64,000 nucleotides of DNA from Hansfordia pulvinata (Eukaryota > Ascomycota > Sordariomycetes > Xylariales). The stretch spans positions 434,001 through 498,000 of the forward strand of contig BJKQ01000013.1 of assembly GCA_006538405.1 (NCBI GenBank). The letters are read 5' to 3'. The notes under the pieces were generated by a model. That model was not told the origin of the DNA. It saw only the letters and a list, made by a program, of their open reading frames with translations, and searched no databases. Below, piece after piece: positions 12,133 to 23,195 of this stretch (the stretch's first letter is position 1; each line of letters opens with the position of its first letter). A program made the position numbers and the translations under genes.

Positions 12133-13569
12133 CATACATGACCACTACCACTTTATGCCATACAGACCCCAAGCCCGCCGCCTGTGTGGCATTGACCTCC
12201 CCACCCCCCCCCCCCCCCCCCCCGGCCCGAAGCTCTGACAGCCGTCGTCGTCCCACTGTCGCCGGCCGCCGGAAATGCCTCTCGACTAAGCGTGGCGATA
12301 CATATCAGCTTGCCGCTTCGCTCACGGACCCGAGCCGCACCGTGTCAAAGAGGCCATAGAAAGGCTGATACCATCGCCTGTTTCCAGCAAGCTGCTTCGA
12401 CTTGTGAAAAATGGACAGCTCGCGCATTGTTCAGCCCTCAACTGGCACCTCAGAGCTCCCTTGCACAGGGCAACACGCCGCGGCACATGGCCCCTCTGCA
12501 CCATCGCGCCGAGTCTCCGCCTCTTCACGGGAGGGGGCGGGTCTCGTCATCGTGGCGCCGTCTGTTCTATCACGGCGCGACTGCGTCTGGCAGGCTGGTC
12601 TGACTCAGCGGACGTCCCCCCTTCCGGTCCCCTAGACGGCCGGAAATACCGCGCACCCGCTGCTCACGAGCCCCCACGGCTCGCGGCTTTCTGGTCCCAG
12701 GGTGTGGCTGAATGACGCAGTGGCACAGCCTTGACAGCGAGCCCTACATAGCCTGCGTCTGGAAATTCTTCTTCTTCCCGGACCAGGCTTATCCAGTCTT
12801 GAAGTCTGTGCTGTAGAAATCCCGAGATCGTCTCTCTACCCCAGAGCGTCGGGGAAAAGTCCTCGCCACTTTCCAACGAGGGTCGTGTCAGTGTCATTCT
12901 GCCGAGTCCCAGCCCAGCCGCGTGGCCAGCCGCCTTTCTTCAGCCTCTTATCACACGGCACTGCGCCCTACCCTGCCCCTCTTGTCGCCTCGGCTTCGCG
13001 TTACTGAAGCTGTCACCTCCGCCCCTTCTTCCTACGGGCCTGCCCTGGTGTCATCCGCTGCCCTTGCGCCGCGGCCAGATCGGATGATGCCGGATTCTGC
13101 TCCGTCGAACTTTGCGGTTCATGCGCTCAGACACAAGGGGACAATGGAACAATGAGTCTGTGGGCCAGGTACCCCCGGACTGGCCGGATAAGCTACCTCA
13201 GGTAATGACACAACAGCTGCTATTCCTGCCAGATATGTATCAAGCGGAGGTGACAGTTGGATCAGGTCGCATCGGGTAAACGCAATTCTTATATTGAGTA
13301 CCTGGGTAGGCACTTTGACATACTTGCTGTACAATGTAGGTGTGTACCTGTAGGCTATTCGAGGTCTCGATTCCAACCTCTAGCGTACATGTAGGCTGTC
13401 GCCCTCTATCTCACTCCGTGTCTGATGTGCCGTCGCCTTGCTCAGCCTCCGAATTCCAAACCAGCGCCCTGCACCTCCCTCCCCCCCGAGCCTCGCTCTG
13501 AAAAAAAAAAACAAAGAGACCGCCGGCACGCCCTCCGGCTCCCCCATGAACTTCCCTCGCGTTGGCCGC
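12133..13569. other. Intergenic region, no supported gene
   Basis: About 1.4 kb between two minus-strand secreted-protein genes. It holds a 20-base C run (12204-12223) and unremarkable sequence. It must contain the 3' part of the downstream neighbour and the upstream region of the 187-aa gene. Confidence 0.5.
12204..12223. repeat. Poly(C) tract of 20
   Basis: Uninterrupted run of 20 C on the plus strand (G on the sense strand of the 187-aa secreted-protein gene, about 250 bases upstream of its ATG). Confidence 0.9.
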
Positions 13570-13965
13570 TCAACGGCCAGCGTACGCCGCGTACTTGATG
13601 CCCCGCTTCCACGCCTCGGTGCGGCCCGCGTAGATGGTGATCTCGGCGGCGTCGATCTCGTCGGCGATCCTGGCCGAGTCCATCTGAGCCCTGCCCGCCC
13701 TGACCTCCTCGGCGTACCTGGCGATCTCGGAGGCGTCCGACCCGCCGTCCCCGTCGAACAGGTAGGCCACGGCGCCCGCCGGGAAGTCGACGGTCTCGAC
13801 GGCGTCGCCCGCCTCGGCGAAGTCGGCGTCGATCCTTGTCGCCCGCCTCGTCTCCAGCTCCACCGTCTTGCCGTTGCTCCGGTTCCTCAGCGCCGGCCCG
13901 GCCAGGGCGGCCGTGAGGAGGGAGCCGATGACGGCGATGTTGACCATGTTCTTGAGGCTCAGCAT
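13570..13965 (-). CDS. Small secreted protein of unknown function, 131 aa
   Basis: The Met at 13965-13963 is chosen because it begins a good signal peptide (MLSLKNMVNIAVIGSLLTAA, cleavage near ALA). The frame stays open further upstream only through a GA microsatellite. The mature part has no cysteine, is acidic in the first half (DFAEAGDAVETVDFPAGAVA, DGDGGSDASEIARYAE), then has a helical charged stretch (RIADEIDAAEITIYAGRTEA) and a basic C-terminus WKRGIKYAAYAGR. I recognise no named family. Strong GC3 bias and the intact frame support a real gene. Confidence 0.75.
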   Translation of the reverse strand: MLSLKNMVNIAVIGSLLTAALAGPALRNRSNGKTVELETRRATRIDADFAEAGDAVETVDFPAGAVAYLFDGDGGSDASEIARYAEEVRAGRAQMDSARIADEIDAAEITIYAGRTEAWKRGIKYAAYAGR

Positions 13966-14017
13966 TTTGTCTTGAGAAGGAGAAGATGGCGATGAGGATG
14001 GGAAGAGTATAGAGAGT

Positions 14018-14025
<8 letters not shown>

Positions 14026-14069
<44 letters not shown>
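14026..14069. repeat. (GA)n microsatellite in the leader of the 131-aa secreted protein
   Basis: About 22 GA units; on the gene's sense strand this is a (TC)n tract between the TATA-like box and the ATG. Pyrimidine-rich leaders are common upstream of strongly expressed fungal genes. Confidence 0.9.
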
Positions 14070-14070
<1 letters not shown>

Positions 14071-14170
14071 ACCAGATTGTGAAAAGAGATGAGAGTGTTT
14101 AAGTGTTTCGCTTTGCTTGGAGGCTTGAGCTGATGAACAAAGAACCATGAATCGAGTTGGCATGGCCGCT

Positions 14171-14177
14171 TCTTATA
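14171..14177 (-). promoter_or_regulatory. TATA-like element for the 131-aa secreted protein
   Basis: TATAAGA on the minus strand, about 206 bases before the ATG. Confidence 0.35.
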
Positions 14178-16372
14178 GTTCGAGAGTCTTCACACTTCAG
14201 CCATGTTTTCTTTTTTTCCACCTCGCCCAGGGCATCAACAGAGCAGGCCTCCGGAGAGACCGGCTCTCTCGAGTCGATAGATTCCGCTCTAGCAAAAGTG
14301 CCACACGTTCTGAAGTTGGCGAGACGATATCCGTCTGGAAGGACCCATTCCGAACTTGCAAAGTGTTTGCCAACCTGCGAACAACGACACACCAGTTCAG
14401 GGAGCTAAGCACGGCCAGCGCGAGGTCCAGTTGCCACTGACAAGTCTTCGAGTCAGTGCGAGCCGGAGCGAGTTCGCCCCTATCCAACGAGGAAGCGCTG
14501 TCCTATTTGAGCCCGAGTGGCAGCGCGTGCCTCGTCATTGACGTCTGTTTGCCTGCCGCCTCCTGCCTTGGGTACAAGGTGCGATGAGCCGAAAGGTTCG
14601 ATGAGCCGAAAGGTTCGATGAGCCGAAAAGTGCGATGAGCCGGAAAGGTGCGATGAGCCGAAATAGAAGCCTGGGACAACCTCTGGGCGTGGCTCGTGGC
14701 GGAGGACAACGCGGGACTGGGTGGAATAGGAAAGATCAGGTAAGAGACAGTGGTGTGCGTGTTTGTCATTGGCACGCACGTTGCATGATACAAGGTTTCT
14801 TGGTCGGCCGCGGGTAGCCGGGAAACTACCAAATGGTCTTTCTTGTCCAAACTTCAACCGCCGTTCTTCCCGGACGCAAGTGTGCCAGTGAGGGAGATGG
14901 CATCGTCCGGCGGTAGTATATCGTGTCCCGTGTACTGGACCGTTGCTGCAAGGACAAGACGTTCCTCTTGGGAATGTGTAGGTAGGTGGCCCACCGCCCA
15001 GCTAGTCAACCCTCCTCGATGACGAATGCGAGAATCGGCGGCCTGGGTTTCCCCGCTTGTTCATAGGAACGACCTACGTTCATTCCAGAGGGAGCAAGCA
15101 GCCCGGCCGGGTCTGGCAGGTTCTATTCGGAGCCTGGAGACCAAGCTTTCTTAGTTCCACTAACTAGTACGTGAGATCAAGCACGCGCGCACCGGTGCCA
15201 GGAGACGTGTTACTGAGGAAGAGCCGGGAGGCGAGGCGTTCGCGAGCCGCCACTCTCTACCCGCTATTGTTAGTGATAACTCCGCTGCTACTAGCCAGCC
15301 CCGAGGGGCCGCAGGCTGGGTATAACATTATTGCCCGAAAACGGCCCTCTTTGCCACGAGGCAACCGCGTCTAGCAAAGAGGAATCAGGATGGCTATACC
15401 CCTTCTGACACGACGGATGCAGTACGCGTTCGTCCCGAGCGCCGACCAGTGCCAGACGGGTGGGAGGGGGGCAAATGATTCTGCGAGCTCTGCCCAACGC
15501 CACGACTCCAGCCCTAGCATGATGATTGCTGGTGCCAGGCGCTGGCCACTTTGCCACTTGTCGAGGTTTCAGCCCTGCGTCTTGTCATGACTGCCTACTC
15601 CATTGAGTCGTCTGCCTTGATGGATTGGCCAGTGTCTTTCCCCAGCTGGGGACATGGCCCTTGCGCCCCAGTCCCATCACCCAGCAAGCTTTAAGCTCCG
15701 TAGAAGCAAGCAAAAGAGAAGAGAAAAGAAAAGAACCGGCAGAGCTTTCCCCTTCTTCACGTCAAAGTCCCTGGCTGCCATCTGTAGCATCTAGCTTCAG
15801 CCAGATCAGCCGGACATTTGGTCCCTGTTGGCAGCCTGTCACTGAATCCCGAGGACGAAAGTGGCCCACGATGTTCCATTTGCATGCGAGAGGCGCAATA
15901 CTGCAGACGCAGACACACGATTAGATGTACCTCAAGGTAGAGATCTCTACCAGCAGCCCACCTCTGCAGAGAGGCTAACATCTCGTCTAACAAAGGGCGC
16001 GGCCGTACGGGGCGGCGTGCCCTATCGTCAAGGCCCCACAAAGGCAGAGTCTGCAGAATCAGTCATGCTGGAGAGGATTCGACATGGCAATCCCCTCTAT
16101 CCCTTCCCATCAGTCATCCAGAGGGCGGTGACTTCTATCGAGAATTCCAAGCCGTGTCAGTGACTACACGGCCTTCCTTTGCGTCTGCCACTCTACATAC
16201 GCAGGCAAGATATCTGCACGAGCTGCCTCGACCTCTCACCTAAACCCACCAAGACTCTTTCAGAGGGAACACCACGCTCTTTCAGAAACATCCTCCGACC
16301 GCGCGCCCTCGACGAGACCGCGCCGTGTCGCCTGTTGCCTTAGGACGGGCTGCTCCTCTCCCGCTGTACCCA
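14178..16372. other. Intergenic region with a minisatellite, no supported gene
   Basis: About 2.2 kb. Apart from the 17-bp minisatellite there is nothing recognisable. Open frames are short and lack coding bias. Confidence 0.5.
14582..14666. repeat. 17-bp minisatellite, five copies
   Basis: Five consecutive copies of a unit beginning CGATGAGCCGAAAGGTT: two perfect, then variants of 17, 18 and 16 bases. Confidence 0.9.
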
Positions 16373-18961
16373 TCACGGACCGTGGAAGTTGTCCAGCTCG
16401 GCCCACTGCTCCTTGAGCCCCTTGATGATGGCCGACGTGCCCCACTGCAGCTCCTGCGTCAGGTGCTGGAGGTACTTGAGCGTCTGCTGCCTCTCGACTG
16501 GATGGCGGAGGATGAAGCCGCCTTTTTTTTTTTGTGGAGGGCATGATTAGCCCTCTCCCTTCATGTCCCTTTCTTGAGATGATGGGAAAGAAAAGTGCAA
16601 CGCGCATGTACCACAGTATCAAAAGATGGAGGGTGTTGCGTTCCATGCATGCAGGTGAGGGAAGAGGGGAAAGAGGGTAACTCACAGAGCGACAGCATGT
16701 GACTTGGCAGGTAGAGCCCATTGAAGGCGTGCTCGTTGGAAAGCGCCAGGCCCATCAGGGTGCACAGAATCGACGATATCGTGCGCTATGCGGTGGGAAG
16801 CAAGGACAAGGGTGACGTCAAGTCAGCAACGGCGCTGTGACGGAGACGAAGCGGACGCTGCGAGCAGCGGAGGCCAGGGGGCGGGCGGTGAGGGGGTCTT
16901 TGGTATCTGCGTCAAGAGTCGTAATGGAACCCACCTCAGTCTGGCGCTTGGCCCTCGCCGCCTCAAAGCCCGCGCTTAGTGACGGCTTGTTGTACTGGCG
17001 CAGGTGCAAGATCGCCTGGGCGCAGTAGTAGTGCTGCATACCGGACACTATCGCAAGCATCCTCGTCAGCCCCGGTTGTCCTCAGTCGATACGCCCACGC
17101 TGCGGTCAAGAGACAGCCAAAGAGGATACAGGGGAGAAGGGCGGGGAGAAGGGGACACGGAAAGACGTACTCGGGATCGAGTCCAGCATCCAGATGACCG
17201 GAAACGCCTTGCCCTCTTCCAGGTTGGGCGGCTCGTAGTATACGGGCGTGAAGCTGGTCGGCTTGTTCTCGTACCACGCGGCCAGTTCGCGCTCCAGATC
17301 CTGCCACTCCCTCTCGGTCTGCTGCGCATCGTAGTGGCTGCCGCTGGCGGTGCTGGCCGCCGGGGAGGCGCCCTGAGCCGCCGCCGCCACGACCACCGAC
17401 GACGACGATGAAGGCGTGGGCACCGACCTCTCGCACTCGCGCGCGGCGGTGGCGGCGGCGGCTGCGGCGTTGGGCGAGGGGAAGAAGAGCTGCAGGGCGC
17501 GGGCAAGGTAGTAGACGATCTGGTTGCCGCACGAGTAGTCGTCGTGGATGCGAAAGGCGGAGGAGCGCTTGAAGTTGTCGAGGCACATGTCGACGGGCCG
17601 CTTCTGCGTCAGGTAGACATAGATGGCCTGGCGCAGATGGACCCAGGCGGCGGCCTCGCCGAGCCCGCCATCGGTGACGAAGCGCGCGACGGCGTCGTGG
17701 CTCAGCAGGTTGCGCGTGCCGGCGAGGTGCACAAAGTCCGAGTCGCGCTCGTTGTCCAGCTCCTCGTACAACCGCGCAATCACCACCGCCGTCAGCAGCG
17801 TCACGTCCCACGTCTCGGGCGGCTTGGAGAAGGCCTCGATCAGCAGCTCGATCGACCGGTTGTGGTAGTACGTCGACTCGAGGTTCGTCGACCGCTTGCA
17901 CAGCGAGTCGTACCGGCTCGACAGCGCCAGGATCCCGTTGAGCACCATGGGCTCCCGGAGCGCCAGCCGCGGCACCTGCGACGCGAAGTGGCACGTTTTG
18001 TCCAGCACGTCGGCCTACGGAGAGGAGCAAGGGTCAGCAAGTCAGCTCACCAGTCAGTGTCACAGCCCTCATCCCATGCCCTTATTTGCCGGCGCGCGCG
18101 CGCGAAGGAGGGGGGGCAACTTACAGATCTGGCCAAGTGGAGGATATACAATCTAAACAGGTACGCCTGCCTCTGCGTAAACCCCAGCGACCGGCCGCCG
18201 GACCATGTCTCCTCCTCGGAGAAGGGGCCCGGCGCCGACACGGGCCTGCCGCTGTTCCCGCTGCCGTCGTTGTCCGCCTCCTCCCCGGTGGCTATCCCGA
18301 GCATGCGGGAGATCGTGGGCCGCGGGTACCTTTCCTCGTAGGCGGAGCCCTCGAGGCCCGGCCCGGAAGCGGACCTCTGCGCCGACATCCCCGAGTGCCT
18401 CGCCGAGGCCAGCGTCGGCTGCTGTTGCTGGGCTCGCTGGGGTGGAACATCGCTGTTGCGTCTCTGCAGCGATGGCGACGACGGGCTGTCCTGCACTTGG
18501 CTGGTGGTATCGGCGCCAAAGTCCGGCAGGTCATGATGCGACCAGTCAGCGGACGATGGGTCGAGAAGCAGGGGAGCGAGCGACAGGGTCAGCGCGTGGG
18601 ACTGGTGAGTCGGAGCCGTGCCCTGCTGGACGCTGGCGGACCGCGGCGAGGCTGCTCGGCGGTGCGTCCGGGTCTGAGTGTCGGCGGGCTGGTGGCGGTC
18701 GCCGCCGTCGTCGGCCAGCGATTCGGTGTGGTTGGCGACAAATTGGAAGCTGCCGGCAGCAGCGCCGGCCTCGACTCCGGCGCTGCTGCGGCGCCGGGAA
18801 GCTTTGTTTGCTGCGCGCTGCGGCGGCTTGAAGCGGAACCTGGGCTCGAAGACGCAGTCAATGTCCGTCTCGAGACAGGCGCCGCACCGCTTGTCCCCTG
18901 GCCGCACGACGCATCTTCGGTGGCGGCGTCGGCAGTTCTCGCAGCAATGCCGGGGCTTCAT
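16373..18961 (-). CDS. Zn2Cys6 fungal-type transcription factor, five exons, 680 aa
   Basis: Nuclear sequence-specific DNA-binding regulator; targets unknown. Exons (minus): 18961-18125, 18014-17171, 17047-16935, 16785-16686, 16521-16373. Together they make 681 codons with all phases consistent. Donors are GTAAGT, GTACGT, GTGGGT, GTGAGT. Seen: the zinc cluster near the N-terminus, Cys7-x2-Cys10-x6-Cys17-x8-Cys26-x2-Cys29-x6-Cys36, followed by a basic linker and a Ser/Pro-rich low-complexity region. After exon 2 begins there is a helical segment (REPMVLNGILALSSRYDS, then ELLIEAFSKPPETWD) resembling the fungal-specific transcription factor domain of the sterol-uptake/Fungal_trans_2 type. The C-terminal exons are short; the last acceptor follows an 11-base A run and is the least certain. 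No adjacent biosynthetic cluster indicates its target. Confidence 0.85.
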
Positions 18962-19698
18962 GAGGAGGAACAGGATTTGTCTGTCTGCTCCTCGCTCTCA
19001 CATGGTAGTTGGCGGATGGCGAGCGGGACTCGTTGCTTGCTCGCTCGACGTGGTGGCCGGGATGGCGGGAAGAATCGTATCCCTCGGGGATTATGACCGC
19101 TTTCGGTGCGGGGGGGGGGGGGGGGGGGGGCTGGCCGACTGACGACGACCCCGCCTCCACCATCCCGGCCCAACTTGATCCGATATGGAATATGGAGGCA
19201 CGGAGGGTGTGCGGGTGGGTGCGTTTAGTGGGCAGCCGCGCAAGTGACTGACGGGGCCGTGATGCTAGTGCCTCGGATCGGTCCACCGGGGTCGGTTGAA
19301 GGGGCGGTCCTGTCAGGTTGGGACGGTTCACTACGGTCGTGGTCAAGTCGGGTCCGCGAGTCAGGCGGTGGTGGCTGCTTGGAATTCTCGTACTGATTCG
19401 ATTCGAAGCCTCGGTGACGAATCCGGGCTGCTATGTGCGTCTATCATCCCGTGTTGAAGTGGACGAGATAGATGCTGCTTTTTATATCTGCTATGGCAGG
19501 ACACTGCCCCTTTCCGCGTGCCCGATTCCCGCGTGATGAAATGCACGAATGCGCAATACGCCCCATTTATATAATTGCGCCGAGCCCATGCTGCCAGTGA
19601 ATGAAGGTCGAAAACAAAAATCATAGGATTACAGCAAATGTTGATACCACGAGAGCAGCCTGGCGGCCGGCCGGCCCGTTCGTCACGCCAATGCTCGG
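18962..19698. other. Upstream region of the Zn2Cys6 gene and 3' flank of LIP5
   Basis: No gene seen. It holds a 21-base G run about 150 bases upstream of the transcription factor start (C on its sense strand) and the 3' untranslated region of the lipoyl synthase gene. Confidence 0.5.
19110..19130. repeat. Poly(G) tract of 21
   Basis: Uninterrupted run of 21 G on the plus strand, in the promoter or 5' leader of the Zn2Cys6 gene. Confidence 0.9.
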
Positions 19699-21003
19699 CT
19701 AGGGCTTGGCCGCCTCTTCCATGGCCACCGTCTTTCCGATTGTGCTTCCGACGCCGGCGGCGCCCTTGTCGCCGGCACGCTTGCGCAGGACGTTTTCGAT
19801 AAACGCCTCGCCGGCCTTGTAGCTGCTCCGCACGAGAGGGCCGCTCGCCACGTACAGGAAGCCCATGTCGAGGGCGCGCTGGCGCCACATCTCAAACTCC
19901 TCGGGCGTGACGTACTTCTCGACCTGCAGGTGGCGCTTGGTGGGACGCATGTACTGGCCAAAGGTGACTACGTCGACGTTGACCTTGCGCAACTCGCGCA
20001 GGGCGTCCATGACCTCTTCCTCCTGTTCGCCGAGACCCAGCATCAGACTGGTCTTGGTGATGATGCCGTCCTGGCCGCGGACCTTCTTGACGTGCTCAAG
20101 AACCGCTAGACTCTGCCGGAAGGTGGCTCTGCGGTCGCGAACGTAGGGGGTGAGGCCCTCAACAGTCTCCATGTTGTGCGCGTAGACATCCAGACCGCTG
20201 TCCGCCACGACGGCAGCCATGTCGAGGTTGCCGTGGAAGTCGCCAGTCAGCGCCTCGACGAGCAGGCTAGGCTTCTTGGCCTTGATCTTGCGGATGGTCT
20301 CGGCGAAATGATGCGCACCGCCGTCGACGAGGTCGTCACGGTCGACGCTGGTGAGGACGACGTAGCCAAGACCCCACCGAGCAAGAGCCTCAGCGGTGTG
20401 CTCGGGCTCGTGGGGGTCGAGAGGCGGGGGCTTGCGGCTGGTCTTGACGCTGCAGAAGCGGCAGCCCCGGGTGCAGGTGTCGCCCATGAGCATGATGGTG
20501 GCGGTGGCAGCGTTTTTGTTGTCCCCGCCCCAGCACTCGGAGATGTTGGGGCAGCGAGCCTCCTCGCAGACGGTGTGGAGGCCGAGGCCGCGCAGGTCCT
20601 TCTTGATGCTCTTATAGTTGTCGTTGCCGGCGGGGATGGGCGTCTTGAGCCACTCGGGCAGGCGGGTGATGGTGCGGCGGTTGGAGGCCGGGCCGACCTC
20701 GGCGGTGCGCAGCTGGTAGGCATCGGAAGCGGGCATGGCGTCGGACGACGACCCGGCGATGAAGTCGTCGAGGGAGGCGACGGTGGTGTCCTTGAAATAG
20801 GTCGGGCGGCGGGCCTTGTCGGCGGGCGCGGCCGCGGATGCTGTGGAGGGTTGCGTAGCGGATGTGGAGGGCACGGTGGCGTAGGAGCGCGTCGCCGTGA
20901 GAATCTTGGTGGTCGTGGCGGTCGCCGTCGCGGCGTGGGTTGGGGTCAGAGCACGCTGGACGGGAGCGCGCAGGCGCTGTACTGATCTGGAAGCGGAAGC
21001 CAT
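19699..21003 (-). CDS. LIP5: Lipoyl synthase, mitochondrial
   Basis: Radical-SAM enzyme that inserts two sulfur atoms into octanoyl groups on lipoyl-dependent mitochondrial proteins (pyruvate and 2-oxoglutarate dehydrogenases, glycine cleavage). 434 aa, single exon. Seen: an Arg/Ser/Thr/Ala-rich, acid-poor N-terminus (first about 60 residues) fitting a mitochondrial presequence; the auxiliary cluster motif Cys146-x4-Cys151-x5-Cys157 ([12 protein letters not shown]); the radical-SAM motif Cys177-x3-Cys181-x2-Cys184 (CTRGCRFC); then [41 protein letters not shown] and [14 protein letters not shown], all typical of LipA/Lip5. The frame is open for 78 codons upstream, but the Met at 21003 is chosen because the targeting-type sequence follows it. 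Length and motifs are complete. Confidence 0.97.
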   Translation of the reverse strand: MASASRSVQRLRAPVQRALTPTHAATATATTTKILTATRSYATVPSTSATQPSTASAAAPADKARRPTYFKDTTVASLDDFIAGSSSDAMPASDAYQLRTAEVGPASNRRTITRLPEWLKTPIPAGNDNYKSIKKDLRGLGLHTVCEEARCPNISECWGGDNKNAATATIMLMGDTCTRGCRFCSVKTSRKPPPLDPHEPEHTAEALARWGLGYVVLTSVDRDDLVDGGAHHFAETIRKIKAKKPSLLVEALTGDFHGNLDMAAVVADSGLDVYAHNMETVEGLTPYVRDRRATFRQSLAVLEHVKKVRGQDGIITKTSLMLGLGEQEEEVMDALRELRKVNVDVVTFGQYMRPTKRHLQVEKYVTPEEFEMWRQRALDMGFLYVASGPLVRSSYKAGEAFIENVLRKRAGDKGAAGVGSTIGKTVAMEEAAKP

Positions 21004-22846
21004 GGTGACGACTCGGCTCGGGCGTCCAGTCCGGGGCGGCAGAGGCGATGGCAGTGTCTGGGGATGTGAAGCGCAAATATCGGCCAGGGGATGGGAAGCA
21101 AAGTCGAAGTCAAGCGAAGCGGAGCGGAACAGGGGTCGGCGGTCTCGCATCCAATGCCCAAGGCAGGACAAACGGTGGGGCCAGCGTACATAACGGATTT
21201 TTACGAGTGCGAAGACGCGGGCGGGTCGTATCGGCATCCATATCCCCAGCGATGATTGGCCCGGGGCAGATCGGAGCTATCTGAGTCTCTGTACAGTCAC
21301 TCTCTTCAAAACTCGCCATGCTGGACTGTAACGGTACTTTTCTTGCCAGGCGGCCGAAGCCACGAGTGAATGTAGGTGGTACGTGCCTCCATCAGGTAAC
21401 CCTGATGACATAAAGCCATCCAACCGCCCCGAAAGCGGGTGATCAGTGCACGTTGGACTCACTCAATAGTACCCGGACGTCTTTTTTGGTGAAATCGAGC
21501 CTATGTCTTGTAACGGGAGGTGGCTACAATACAGGTAAATGTATCGAATGCCGCCGCGCCCTCCAATGCACCGCCGGGACCGCCGGAACCGCCACCGAGT
21601 GGAGGTTCGCAGCAACTCGCCGCGCCTCAACGCTGGGCTTACTCATTAGCACCACTCGCAGGTAATGGAGCCCGGGAGGCTGTGAATTGCGGGTACTCGG
21701 GACTGGAGCCGCCGGCCGCACAAACCCGCTCGGTCGGCCACCCGATGGATGCAAGGAAGCCATCGTCGAACGCATGTTGACTGATGAAGGTACTCGTTCG
21801 TACAGTACATGCTGGTATGGCAGCGGATTGCATAACCCGGTTTAGTGAGGCCAAGGGACTTTGCGCACACAGCTCAAGGCTGGTGTCCTTGCAATAGACG
21901 TACATGCAACATTTAAGCCTCTCATTGTTTCCCCGAAGCTCGCTCAGCAACAGCAAATGGAGTGCTCTGCCGTTCGACACGCACTAAACGTGGCCGAATC
22001 AAGGCCTGTTAAAGCCGCCGTCGATTCTTTGCCACTGTCCCGTGGTTCCGAGCCCGATGCTCGGAAATAGCCACATCGACAGCCGCCTTGTGTCGATCGG
22101 CCCGAGGAGATTCGCCGTCCATGGCTGAGCTCAATTCCCAGGAGCCCAAGGAAACGGGGGCAGAGTTACCAATCCAGCCCCTCATAACGTATATTGTGCC
22201 ATCTGGAATTGGCCAAAGTGCAAGCAGAGCCGCTCTCTCAACCACGCGGGTCGAGTACCGCCATGGGCCTTTCTGCTGATGGCCATTCAGTTACGATTCG
22301 CGAATCTTTGCCCATCGAGATCAGTGGGGAACTCGGCAGTGCACAATGTTAGTTCTGCAGACTCTTCTGAGCTACACGGGCCGGGGTCCACAGGTGGCTT
22401 ATAGTCGAAGGCAATAAAGCTTACACTGGGGGGCAATGTTTCATCTCTACAATTGTTGGTTATCGCCACATCGACATGCCGTGAGCCGCAACAGACCATG
22501 CGATGCGGAGCCGCTTCGCTTATCCAGCCTTCGCTTATCCAGCAGCCGACTTCTGAGAAAGCTTGCCGCAGAGAAAGTTCGGCGGATCTGGTGGGTCGAC
22601 TGACTTTTATCGACCCTTTTCGCCATGACCGCCACGGCCGCCCTGTTTCCACCGACGGCGACCGCGGCTCCCGGGTGGACGTTCAGGCTTGACCATGATG
22701 AGTCTGTTAGTATAAGTATCGAGCCATAACTCGGGTCTGTTCAAGACTTGACACAGCAACATCATCACAGCCACTCGACAAGCCACGGCAACACTTCACG
22801 AGAACTCTTAAGAACCATTATCATCACGTGCCCTCATCCATACACA
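21004..22846. other. Intergenic region, no supported gene
   Basis: About 1.8 kb between the divergent LIP5 and the 93-aa secreted-protein gene, holding both promoters. Nothing else recognised. Confidence 0.5.
22711..22718 (+). promoter_or_regulatory. TATA-like element of the 93-aa secreted protein
   Basis: TATAAGTA about 130 bases before the ATG, followed by an A/C-rich leader. Confidence 0.35.
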
Positions 22847-23195
22847 ATGCATCTTTCCGCCCTCGTCTTCTCACCCCTCCTGCTGCTCTCGGCTACGATG
22901 GCGGCCCCTTTCCATGAGCTGTCCCCTCGTCTGTTCGACACGCCTACCAAAGAGATCTCGCAGTAGGTGCCCTCCCTCGCCCACGCGCGAACAAAGCGGG
23001 CGCGGATCGCGACTAACATCCCGTCGCAGTGTTGCCATCGGATCAAAGTTCATTTGGAAGTCGGGCAAGAACGACGATCTCCTGCAACAGTGGAAGGACA
23101 AATGTTACGGGGAGAGTGGCACTTACAGGACCCACAAGGTGCACACCGTGGGGGAGAAGTACACTTACGAGTGCTATTCCGAGACTCTCGGCTGA
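22847..23195 (+). CDS. Small secreted protein, 93 aa, two exons
   Basis: Exons 22847-22962 and 23030-23195; intron of 67 bases with GTAGGT donor, GACTAAC branch point and CGCAG acceptor. Joined length is exactly 94 codons. Signal peptide MHLSALVFSPLLLLSATMAA, predicted to be removed. The mature part has about 75 residues, is rich in Lys, Tyr and aromatic residues and contains two cysteines (KDKCYGESG and YTYECYSE) that could pair. It ends with SETLG. No family recognised. Size, signal peptide and cysteine pair are those of effector-like small secreted proteins, but this is inference. Neither exon alone gives a convincing open frame, so it is easily missed. Confidence 0.75.
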
